The notes beneath the pieces are model-generated. The model made no database searches. It had not been told where the DNA came from and saw only the letters and a list, made by a program, of their open reading frames with translations. 64,000 nucleotides of DNA. Origin: Culex pipiens pallens. Lineage: Eukaryota > Arthropoda > Insecta > Diptera > Culicidae. Made by a program: the position numbers and the translations under genes. The DNA is taken from positions 126,927,105 to 126,991,104 of the forward strand of contig NC_068939.1 in the NCBI RefSeq assembly GCF_016801865.2. The letters run 5' to 3'. This document shows, piece by piece, positions 1 through 11,700 of this stretch. The first letter of the stretch is position 1. Every line of letters begins with the position of its first letter.

Positions 1-1286
1 GATGGAGTTCCCAACGAATCGGACAACTGCGAACTGGTCCCGAACAAGGACCAAAAAGATACCAAAAGTGAGTTAAGAATCCATCTCCTTACCTAAAAAT
101 GCATGATTTAATCACTCTGAAGTAGAGCTGTGGAGTCATAGATGGATCGGTTAATTCCGATCCGGAGTTGGAGTCTTAGTTAGCACATTTTGAATATTCA
201 GATGTCGGAGTATGAGCCGATTCAAAAGCTGCTCTGAAGCACAATCTGTCAAGCGTGGAGATGGATTCGCCTGCTTTTGAACTCAAATTAAGCTTGTTCA
301 GAATCCCTCTCCACATCGATCTTCTGGTCTCCTTTCAGCGAACGGAGTGGGCGACCTGTGCGAGAATGACGCCGATGGCGACGGAATTGCTGACACGGTG
401 GACAGCTGCCCAGCGAACCGCTTTGTCAAGCAGTCAAACTTCCAAAATTACACGGTTCAAGAGATCGATCCCGCGAGCTCAACGCAGTACGACCCGCTGT
501 GGGAGATTCGCAACCAGGGTGCCGAGATTTTCCAAAAGTTCAACAGCGATCCCGGATTGGCGATTGGGTAACACTTTTTTCAAACTCGTGGCCATAACCT
601 TCAAAGCTTCCATTCCAACAGCGTCGACAAGCTCGAAGGCCTAAACTTCGACGGGACCTTCTTCATCGAGCCGGAAGCCAAACCGGACGACGACTTCGTA
701 GGGTTCGTGTTCGGCTACGTGAACAGTCGGCTGTTCTACCTCGTCTCGTGGAAGGCTGGCGACCAAACGTTCATGAACAAAAAACCCTTCAAGGCGATCG
801 CCAAAGCCGGCCTCTCGCTCAAACTGGTCAAAAGCGAAACCGGCCCTGGGGAACATCTGCGCAACAGCTTGTGGCACGACGCCAGCGTCAAAGGGCAAAC
901 CAGGCGGCTGTGGCGTGACCGGGAGCACAAGCCGTGGAAGTTCCACACCGCGTACCGCTGGCGGTTGCTGCATCGGCCCGAGATTGGGTTGATCCGGATT
1001 CGGGTGTTCCGGGGGAAGCGGCTGGAGGTGGATTCGGGGAATTTGTTCAACCACGACATAAAGGGTGGTCGGTTGGGGTTTTACTGCTTCTCGCAGGCGT
1101 TTCTGACGTTTTCGAGCTTGAGCTACCACTGCAAGGGTAAGACTTTGTTTACTTTTTTGAATTACCACGGAACTAATAACCTCAACGTTTGCAGATGAAA
1201 TTCCACGCGATGTTTACGCCCAGCTTAACCTCACGACGGAACAGGTTCAAAAAGTGACAGTTTCGGAAGAAAATTGGCTTGTTTGA
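1..1286 (+). CDS. Tsp: Thrombospondin, 3' end (last four exons in window)
   Basis: Extracellular calcium-binding adhesion glycoprotein; only the C-terminal part is here. Exons with closing phases: 1-67, 339-567, 622-1136 and 1195-1286, all with GT-AG borders. The first two exons encode the last type 3 calcium-binding repeats (DGVPNESDNC, then GVGDLCENDADGDGIADTVD). The third encodes the lectin-like C-terminal domain, with family-typical blocks KLEGLNFDGTFF, DDDFVGFVFGY, TGPGEHLRN, TAYRWRL, HRPEIGLIRI and SGNLF. The last exon ends in EENWLV and a TGA at 1284-1286. The domain assignment is by recognition of these motifs and is firm. Upstream exons (N-terminal domain, EGF repeats) lie left of the window. 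The 515-nt exon changes codon style part-way, from C-ending to G-ending codons. Its stop is only about 1.25 kb from the proline dehydrogenase exon on the opposite strand. Confidence 0.93.
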
Positions 1287-1349
1287 AATTAATGTGCGTA
1301 TCAAAAAATGTAAACAAACTTCCAGAATTCTTTCCTGAACGGTAAAACG

Positions 1350-2520
1350 AAAATTTAACTAGGTTGATAACCATCCGGAATGATCCGGATACCCTGGGTA
1401 ACGTCCGTCGAAGGGACATTAACAGAACCGTATGAATTCGAACAATACGGGTATTAAACTTAATGGTTTTTCATGACAAATATGAAAATTTACTTAACAC
1501 AACAATTGATCACAACTCTGGATGACCCGGATGCCCTGGGGGATGTTTCGACGAGGGGAAGTTACCCAAACAATATGCGTTTGGACAATATGGGTGTCAA
1601 ACTTGTTGGTTTCTGATGCCTAATGTGAAAATTATTATTTTTTGCTGGATAGGTCACATCCCAGGATGGTTCTGGTGCCCCACAAGGTGGCCACATTCCC
1701 GAATGGTCCGGGTGCCCCGAGGGATGTTCCTTTAATTGGACATTTACGTAACCGTATGAGTTTGGGCAATATGGGTGTCAAACTTCTTGGTTTTTAAGGC
1801 CATGTATGAAAACTGCATTTTTTGCTTGATTGGTCACAACCCGGAAGTACCCTGGTGGATGTTCCGCCATGGAAACATTTATAGAACCTTAAAAGTTGGG
1901 ACAGTATGAGTGTCAATCTTCTTGCCTTCGGAAGCTATATATGATTGAAGATTATTTGACTCGATTGGCCACAACCCGGAGTGGTCCGAGTGCCCCGGGG
2001 GACGTTCCGTTGAGGAGACATTCGCGGAACCGTTTGAGTTTTGGCAATATGGGTGTCAAACTTTATGATTTTTGGAGCCAATTATGGAAATGGACTTTTT
2101 TTTTTGCTGGATTGGCCACAACCCGGAATATTCCGGGTATCTTGGGGAATGTTCCGATTAGAGGATATTCATGGAACCATATGAGAGGCAATATGGGTAT
2201 CAAACTTTTTGGTTTTTAATGGCAAGTAAGCAATGGTACCATTTGATTGGAAAGGTCACAATCTGGACTTGTCCAGGTGCCCTGGGGGATGTTTCGCCGA
2301 GGGGACATTCACCGAATTAGATGTAATTCGGCAATATGGGTGACAACCTTCATTATTTTTTAACCCAAACATTAATTTTGATAGTTTGGCTAGATTGGTT
2401 ACCGCTCGGAATGGTCCGGATGCCCCGGAGGGTGTTCCGTCCATTAAACATTCACGGAACCGCTGTAGTTTTGACAATATGGGTGTCAAACTTCTTAGTT
2501 TTTCAATCCAAATATAAAAA
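1350..2520. repeat. Diverged tandem array, period about 140-150 bp
   Basis: About eight imperfect copies follow one another. Each carries a block like CACAACCCGGAATGGTCCGG, then GCCCYGGGGGATGTTCCG, then GGACATTCACGGAACCG, then TTTGGGCAATATGGGTGTCA and AAACTT-TTGGTTTTT. The first block recurs near 1372, 1511, 1690, 1838, 1970, 2117, 2257 and 2400. Copies differ by substitutions and small indels, so this is an old minisatellite-like array. It fills the gap between the thrombospondin stop and the last visible proline dehydrogenase exon. No coding exon is seen in it on either strand. Confidence 0.85.
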
Positions 2521-2537
2521 TCAAAATTTCCACTCAC

Positions 2538-2715
2538 CTAGCGGGAACGTGATGTAGTCGCACATGCCCAGCAGCTGGCCGAAGCAGATCACCTTGTCCT
2601 CCGGGTGGATGCCGATCTCGTTCATCTTCTCGATGGCAAAGCGAACCGTGTCCTCGTTGTGCGACGCCACCATGATGGCGATCTTCTTGGGATCCTCACC
2701 GGCGTCCTTCAGAAT
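2538..2715 (-). CDS. slgA: Proline dehydrogenase exon 10 (last one in the window)
   Basis: 178 nt, acceptor TTTGTAG, donor GTGAGT beginning at 2537. It encodes ILKDAGEDPKKIAIMVASHN, EDTVRFAIEKMNEIGIHPED and KVICFGQLLGMCDYITFPL, ending in phase 1. The expected continuation (in relatives roughly 80-90 residues rich in VPYGPV- and RR-type blocks) is not present between here and 1287, so the next exon must lie beyond the thrombospondin end. Confidence 0.92.
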
Positions 2716-5700
2716 CTACAAATGAAACAAAAATTAAATTATTCAGCTTTAGGGGGCAATGTTTACTCCTTACTCTGATTCTCCTCAAACACTCGGTCAG
2801 CGTCTTGTGGTACATCTCCGTGGTGGCCTCAAACGACGGATTGGTCGGGTCTTCGTAGCCAAGTGCCGCGGCACGGGCCCGTTCCTGCTCGATGTACGCA
2901 CCTCGCACCAGCTTGGCTCCAAAGTAGAAGTGCTGCCGCTTGGCTTGCTCTAGATCGGTACAGACCTGAAACCATCGAGTGTTCGACATCTGTTTAAAGA
3001 AGATTTAAAAGACCCTCACTTACCTCCTTGTACGTGTTCTTCAGATAGCACTGGTACGTGTTGAACACGATCGCCTTCTCGGTGTTGTACTTTCGCATCA
3101 TTTCCAGCGTGATTCGCGAGATGGCCGGCTGGAAGTAGGTCTGCTCGGCGTCAATCATTATGCGGACGTCCAAGTCTTGGGCAGCCTGAAAAAAACAAGC
3201 AAAACATCAAAATCCTGCAAATCGATCGAGACTCGCCCAACCCACCTTCACGATCGTGTTCAACCGTCTGATCATGTTGCGGAACATCTCCTCTTCTTTG
3301 GGTGGAATCTGTGAGATCAGTCGGCGCATCTGGCCGGTGGACGGATCCGGCACCCGGAACGTGTCACTCAGTTCGCAGTCTTCGTTGATGATTCCCGACC
3401 AGGGGAACAAGTGTAAAATACTGCAGCAAAACAAACAAACAGAACGTCAGTCATTCACGCCTCAAACAAAACCACAAAAAAAAGTTCCCACCCGTCTTTG
3501 TCGTGCTGAATCTTGTCCAGGAAGGCCTGCACCTCCTTCTTGTCGGAGAAGTTGCTCAGGTAGCGCTCCAGGTCGGACATCGTCTTGTGATGCGTGAGCA
3601 CGTTGCCGTGCGTGCCGGCCAGCTGCTTCATGTAGTCGCGGGCCTGCATGATGACGTCGGACAGCTGGAGCTGTTTTGGGGAACGGGTGTTTTTTTTTGT
3701 TTCAGTATTTTAAAAAAGTACAAGTTACTGAAATAAAGGGATACCAACCAGCAGCTGGGGTCGTCCGAGGGCGGTCAGTTTGATGGCAGTAATACCCGTA
3801 CCGAAGGTGGCACCTGGAAAAGAGAAAAAGGATTGTGTTAATTCTCACATTTGTATCAAAGTTTAGGAAATTAGGCTTGATTTTTTTTTTATTCATCTTT
3901 TTCTTCCCTCCTCTTTGACCTAAATCAGTTCCGAGGTTCATAAAATCAGGTGACAATAAAAACTAAATGGCTTTTCATAAGGTTTTATGAATCTGTTAGG
4001 AGAGTTTTTCAATGGCATGCCAAACAGTTTTATCGCATGCTTCTTTAAATCCAAGGCGGTTTTAACTGTCAAGTGCCATTAGGCATGCAAAATGCTCCAT
4101 CCCAAAGACATTTTTAAACCAACTAGCCACCTCCTAGTTTTTATTAAGGTTTTATGGTAGCATATTGATTGCTAAATAATTTTATTTGGGCATTCACCGC
4201 ATCCAATAAGCAAAAGCCAACTAATAGGCTCCAACTAGGTTTTATGTAACAATAAAAAAAGAAACATACTTGGTCACTTCCCATAAGCTACTTATTATCT
4301 GATATTAATTGAAAAAATAAAAATATAAAAATTAAATTACATGCCAGAATTTTGACATTTCACTGAAAAAGCTATTGAAAAATGTATAATAAACCCGTAC
4401 AGTTGATTTGCAATCATAAGTCTTCAAAAAATGTATGATTTGACGATAATATGTTAAAAAAGCTTTTTGCGGTTATGTACATTGAAAATTTAACAAAATT
4501 CCAAAGATTTTTGAATTTTCCAAACATGCTAAAAATGATTCTAAACGTAGGGAAATGCATTTTAAATTTATTAATTTTATTAATTGTTCGAAAATCAATT
4601 AATTTAGTTATTCGAAAATCAAGGAATTGAAATGAATGCAAAATTTATATGAAAATGATGAAATTTAAAATTATTTAAAGTTCAAGAAATTCATTTTTAT
4701 TTAGTAAAATTCGATAAATTCAAATTATATAATAACATTAATGAAATTAATAAAACAATTATTAAAAATTTAAGAAACCCGCGAAAAAAAAAATTTGAAA
4801 ACAAGGAATTCAATTGTATTTTATAGAAAGGAATAATTTTGGCTTGTAAGCAACAGAACTTAAAAAAAATTATAAATTAAATAAATTCAATAAATCAAAA
4901 AGTTTAAATAATTTAATGAAATTTAAGAAATTTGAATTTTCCAGGAATTGACGAAATTTGATAAATTTAGATATTTTCATAAAATACAAATAATTCATAA
5001 AACTTAATAAAATTTACAACCGATTTTGAAAATCTGAAATATAAGCTATAAGCTATTGTTTTTTATATGTTTATAGGAAAAAAATCTCTAGATTTGTAAT
5101 TATAACTCTGGACTTCGGCATCAAATTCAACCAAACTTCTGCACACAGCACAGAATGGTCAACAAAACAAAAAGTGTTTGTTGTTGTTTACATTGCGTGC
5201 ACTATTTTTTGTTTATTCATGATCAAACATTAAAACGCGTTTTTCTCGGAACGTCAAAAAGCGACGTGCGACAAGATAGCACGACAGCCTCGATTTCCAA
5301 AAGACAATTTTAATGTAAATATTCGCTGACGTAGGCAAGATAGACGGAGTATTTAGAAATCCACATTGGCCCATTCACACTGTTTTGCTTGATTTCATAA
5401 CACTGAAAAACATGTGCAAATTGACATAATGCCCCATTTTCCCTTGGTAACTCACAATGCACTGAACTCTCCACTCTCCAACCATCGACGGTCACTCACC
5501 GTTAATCGCTCTCATTATTTTTGTCTCTTCTCTCAGAGAGAGTTTTCTCCAATCCACCCACACCCATACGGCTTTATCGGTTGTCGGCAAACCACCCACC
5601 CACAACCACCCCTTCAAACAGATTACAATGTTTCTAGTACAATGTAACCAATTTGAGGTATCGATCAATCAGGAATGCAATTTGTTTTTATTATTTGTTT

Positions 5701-8700
5701 CAGAAATGCCATTTATTTATGAAAAAAACGAAATAATTCAAAATAAAAAGGCAAAAAATGTACGAACAAACGGCTCAATAAATAATAATTATTGTATATC
5801 GCCAATCTAGACGAACAATGCACGCACACATATGCAGTGATAATTCGCTGATGAGGGAAAATCGATTGCAAATTTTCTCACCAACACACACGTGCTTTTT
5901 TTCTCTCTCTCTCATTTTATGACTTCTAAGAATCGTTCTGAAATACACCCACGCTTTTCTTCAAACGTGTGTGCATCGTGTGTGACGTCAACGACACGCA
6001 ACTGGGACGAGCCCCCAAAAAACTTTAGAACTGATGCAGACACATGTATGTGTGCCTAGCACACACATACAAACGTTAGATTTTCCCATTTATCCGGAAA
6101 GTCAGCCGGTCGATCGAATTCTATTCCCGTACACGACGAAGAAGAAGAAGGCAGGTGGAAAATGTACACAAACCGTTCAAACAGCGAGAAAAAAGGGTCA
6201 GTTCCGCATGAGAGTGTATGTGTGACAATTTGCTGCGAGTGTAGTTGCCCACCTCAGTTCAGTTCAAACTTATTTTTAAGCATTTCTGCTTAGTTGCTAC
6301 TGCCATCGTGCCGACCGACCGAACACGTGACGATTCTTCTTCTTCTTGTTTGTTCTCATGAGTTTTTGCTTCGGTGGCGATTCGCCCTAATGCAGTTTTT
6401 GTTGCGGCTTCGCGAAGCGTCCGTCGTCGACGTGGTCTGCCAAAGAATTTCGGTGGGGAGGAAAAATCGGCAAAGAACGATCCGATGCCGGTGTCAAAAA
6501 AAAAGACCGACAGAGATTTGCTCTGGCATAAAAAGAAAAATCGCGTGATCACGAGGATTTTGGGACAGGACGGGATGACTGACGGAGAGTAATTTGGGAG
6601 ATTTTTGAGAAAAAATAGTAGCTGTCAAAAATCAAGCATTTTCAAATTTTACTCAATGTTTATAAGCAGACAAAAGTCCTTTTGGCCTAACATTTTTTTG
6701 AACATTGTATGGCCCTCTTTTTCGTACTGTTAAGATTACTTAATGTATAAGGTTCACTGTTGAATGTTGAAGTCTGTGAAATTTGAATTATTGGAAACCA
6801 AACACTTTTGATCCCAAAAAACACAAATAGCTTTTTTATTAAAAAAATAAAATTTAAACAGTAACAATTTAGTGATTTAATCAAGATTATTTTGATCTGC
6901 TGTTGAAAATTCGACAATATATTTTATAGCTCCAGAATCGTTGAGATACATGAGCAGTTCTCTCAGATTTCGGTCATTCGATTTTTTTTTTGTATTTTTT
7001 AATCCGACTGAAACTTTTTTGGTGCCTTCGGTATGCCCAAAGATGCCATTTTGCATCATATGTTTGTCCATATAATTTTCCATACAAATTTGGCAGCTGT
7101 CCATACAAAAATGATGTATGAAAATTCAAAAATCTGTATCTTTTGAAGGAATTTTTTGATCGATTTGGTGTCTTAGGCAAAGTTGTAGGTATGGATAAGG
7201 ACTACACTGAAAAAAATGATACACGCAGCGCCGTACCTAGGGGTTGGCGCAGTTGGCGACCGCCAAGGGCGCCAGCCCTTGGGGGGCGCCAAAATCGATG
7301 ATTGTACATAATTTTTTTTAGATATTTGAAACAGAAAGGGCGCCGAATTTTAAAATAGAATTACAATTAACTAATTTGGTTTAAAATATAAAAACAATAT
7401 TCAGGGGCGCCAAAGTCAATTGTATGAATATTTCTACTGAAGTGTTTTTGAAAATTCATACTTAATGCTAAATTATTTTTTTCATCGAAGAAGGGGCGCT
7501 CGAGCGACAGAAAGTTAAAGAAGTTTTAAAAGAAATTCTCAAAATAAATACACGTTAAAGTTTGGACCGTTGTGTAATGAAGATTAAGTCATACCTTCCA
7601 GACTATAAAAATGTCCCACTATATGTTATTATCACGTTAATTTGGCTGTGAATCACAATATTCTATGAAATGGGAATTATTTTAACATTAAAACATATAT
7701 TTACCTTTCTTTTGAAATTTTTACATTCTCGAGTTTTAAAAAAATGGCCTTAGTAATAATTTCAGCACGATTTCCCCTTTTATAATCAACTTCGTGCATT
7801 GAATTTTCAAAATACAATGGTTTTGAAATTGGAAAACTGCTGTAAATTTTTCACTAATGAGACCAACATGATTTGTTTAAGAAAAAAATGTTTTTCAGAG
7901 CACATAACTTTTTATGTTTTAGCTTAACCAGTGTTGTTTACTTTTTAAATCGTCTAAAAAGCTTTGATAATGAAAAACAATATATTTTCTTCAAGTTAAA
8001 ACCAAAAAATAATATTTTATCATGGTTTGAAATTATTTGTATAGTTTTGCACACAAAATAGTAGTTTTTGCAACATGTTGCAAAAAGAGGATTTTTTCAG
8101 CACGAGTCGTACATTTATCCAACGAGGTTCACCGAGTTGGATAAATACGAAGAGTGCTGAAAAAATCAAGTTTTGCAACGAGTTCCATACAACATTTTTT
8201 GCAATTCCGAAAAACACCCATTGAGTGAAATTTTAAGTCAAATTTTCAAGTATTTTGTCGATAAATCGTTTAAATCAAAAAAATGTTGAAAAGTGTTACT
8301 TTTCCGAACAAGTGCTGAAAAGTTCAACTTTTCAGCACCCATTTCAGTGCTGAAAAGTAGAACTTTTCAGCATTTATTTTGAAAAGTGTTGCTATTCGAT
8401 TCTGTTATTTTTGGTACAGAAAAGTAGGCTATTTCATCGTTCAAGAATGACAGGAAAAGTAAGTAGTTTCACGACGGAATTGCAAAAATATTTTTTTAGA
8501 ATATAAAATATAATTTTACGAATTAAAAATAAACAAATAAATACATATACAAATAAAAATCAATGCGAAACATAATTTTAAAAAAATAAATGATGAAATA
8601 GGGGAAATATACCCATTTTAATCACACTAAGCCGTTCGACCAATTCTCATCACTTTTGCCGTTTTCCGCTATTAAATGAACATTTTCAGATGTGTCAAAA

Positions 8701-11700
8701 ATGAAAAGTTGCTTGCTCACTTTTATTTGAGCTATTGATTCCTTTGGAACAGTCAAAAACACTTTATTTAAGCTGTAATTCATGATCAAAGTGCTGATAG
8801 GCCGATAATAGCAAAACAACTGAACGGCCCAAGTAGCAATCGCTTCACTAGCGTTTTTATACGTTAATTATTGGACAAGTGTCAGAAAATTTGGTCAATT
8901 GTTCACATTTTGATCAAAAAACCATTATAACACAAATGCCAATTCTAGCAACGGATTAAGAATAGTTCATTTTGAAGTTTATTCTGACTTAAATAAAACA
9001 TGCTTGTAGAACTCGGAAAGCAAAATGACATTTGCAGACATGATGATTCATATCAGTTCGCTGAACATGATAACATAGTAGATGTAACCTTTGGTTTCAG
9101 CTGGGATTTCTCGTAAACAAGTTGTTAATGTGTTCAGTGTCTTATGGTCATGAGTTCTTATGACATGTTCAAAAAACGTTCTCTATGCAAGTATGACACT
9201 TGCAAAACTAGCTCGAAACACGGACTTTTCTAACGGATGAAGAGAAGCATTCAAGAGTTCTCGGGACGTTCGGAAAACATAGTAAATGAGTTCAACAACC
9301 AGTTCGGAAATCTCTTGGCGAACAAATCGAGCCAAACATTGCATTAGGGCACAAAAGCAAAAACCGCGATTCGAGAAAATCGCTTGCAAAAAATGGACAA
9401 CTTGTTTCAATTCCTATTTAAAAAATAAGCATGACTGATGGTATTTTTACTGATGATTCGATAAAACACATCATTATCCTTAAGGGGTTACATACATGTA
9501 GAAAATCACCAAATTTCATGTTACAGAAAATTTATTGAATCCACTAAAAAGATGATTTTCAATCACTCCTGAAAGTTTCATGAAGATATTTCATGACTGA
9601 ACTGAGTAAGAGACGATTTAAGTTTACAATTTTGCCATGCGCAAATCGAACTGTCAAAATCTGTGAACGTTTTTCTCTAAACACCGAGTTGATTTACGGG
9701 TGCCACGATATCTCGAAATGGGATGGACCAAATTGGCTGAAATTTGAGGTGAAGACTCTCAAGATGTATCCCGTGTGCATGACGAAGCCCGATTTTTAAA
9801 TTTTGCTTTTTAAAAAAATACAAAAATCAAATATTGACGATTTTTTAAATGAAAAACATAAAAATATTTTTATCTTAATTTAAAATAAACTTTTTGAAAA
9901 TCGGCCTTCGTCATGCACACGGAAATAGTTTGACGAGTCTTCACCAAAATTTTGAGCCAATTTGGTCAGAGCAGTGTTGAGATATCGTGGCACCCGTTTT
10001 TTTAAACTGCTAACTTCAGCAGCTATATCTCGGCAACGATACAACCAAATGGCTTCAAATTTGTTTTGTTAGTAGATGAAAATATATATTTTTATGCCCT
10101 GAAAACAAATAAAAAAAAAGTTTATATGTGCGCTCAATCAACCTCTGACATTTTTGCCGATTTACATGTATGTAACCCCTTAACTCTGCTTTACTGCTTC
10201 TTAATTTATGTTGATTTTCGCAATAAAACTCATAATAAAAAAAAAATATTTTGGGTTTGGAGTGAAAATTGTTATGTGCCCTTTTGTGTTTTTGATTTTT
10301 TCAATGGTAAATTGTTTGCTATCAATCTGATTCTTGGAGGGCATGTAGGGAGTGTACTAATGAATGGAATAGTGGAATAATCCCAAATGTTTACGTTTTG
10401 GTTTTGTGCCCTAATGAAATGTTTGGCTCGAAATGTGCTACTTGGGGGGTTTATAATGCATTTTAAAACACTTTTTTCATTGAAATGTTGAAACCGTTAC
10501 CTGTAATTTAAATTTTTTAACTGTTTTATTTTTTTGGTCATAGTCGAGGGACATAAACTTCAAAAAATATTTGCAAAGGCCTAAATTGATTTTGACGAAA
10601 TTTTGTTCTGTCGCTGCATGTTGAAAAATTATACTTCGATGCCGGTGTGCTCTTTTGAGCTAAGCTTGCTGGGATTCCCATCTAGATAGAACAAGATAGC
10701 ACACGGTCATCGAATTATTTTTTTTTTTTTTTAATTTTGAAGAAGGATTTTTTTTTCATTTTTCGTTGTAATTATCGAAATGAAATCCAAAGCCAAATTA
10801 GCTAATTATTTTTCGAATCCGGGAAAGTTCTTTGCTTATACAATCAAATTAAGACTAGATCAGATCAAATTATGCAGGCTTAAAAATATAAAATTTGCTA
10901 ACAAGTTATAGCAAAATTTATTATGATTGAGCATTTAATTCTGTGCATTTATCTGAGAAATAAATTAAAAAAAAAGAAAATATTCAGCCAACTTAACTCC
11001 TGTAATAAATTTTCAATTCAATCTATCTCATTTTATATGAACAATAAAACATACAATAACTGTGTTTCTGAATTTTACCATATTAATGTCTTAATTATAA
11101 CATCAAAACTCATATTGAAGCAATAATTAAAAATCAATATCAATTTATCAAATTGCTTGTTAATTTGGGAGGGGCGCCAAATTGATGCTTCGCCAAGGGC
11201 GCCGTAGACCCAAGGTACGGCTCTGGATACACGGTAAAAAAATGGTGATTTTTTCTTTAACTTTTTGCCACTAAAACTTGATTTGCAAAAAAAACAAGGG
11301 TCCTGATTTTCGGTTCAATAAACAGAAACCACTCTTTCATCGCCTATCCATTCGTCACCTATTCCTAGAGAACCTTCAAAGAGAAATGACATGGCACTCA
11401 AACACAACAAAACTCGCTCTCCCGTCTCTTTCCCGCTCATGTGCTTCTAAACGAAGGAACTCAATTTTGACAAGTAATTCAAGCGCTGCACTGAGTGACG
11501 ACGCTTCTCTCTCAGGTTCTCTAGGGACCATCCATAAACCACGTGGACAACTTAGGGGGGGGGGGGGGGGTTCGGCGATTGTCCACGCTCCATACAAAAA
11601 AGATTTTATTTGTATGGAAATTGTCCACGATGGGGGGGGGGGGGGTTGAGAATTCAAAAAAAGTGTCCACGTGGTTTGTGGATGGTCCCCTACCTATTCC

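Larger units (their letters stand above)
7226..11225. mobile_element. hAT-type non-autonomous element, 4.0 kb
   Basis: It is bounded by a perfect 8-bp duplication, GATACACG, at 7218-7225 and 11226-11233. Terminal inverted repeats are CAGCGCCGTACCTAGGG on the left and, on the complementary strand of the right end, CAGAGCCGTACCTTGGG. Subterminal GGGCGCC words occur at both ends (7265-7290 and 11170-11200). No transposase frame is visible; the interior is AT-rich and contains a nested piggyBac-like MITE and other repeats. It inserted into repeat module A. Confidence 0.85.

Noticed and set aside
641..1168. 175-codon minus-strand frame opposite the thrombospondin C-terminal exon
   Set aside because: It is the shadow of the plus-strand exon, whose translation matches the thrombospondin C-terminal domain.
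6259..6592. GC-rich block with a minus-strand ATG (MAVATKQKCLK), considered as an alternative first exon of proline dehydrogenase
   Set aside because: The frame stops after 15 codons and no donor restores it; kept only as unassigned intron sequence.
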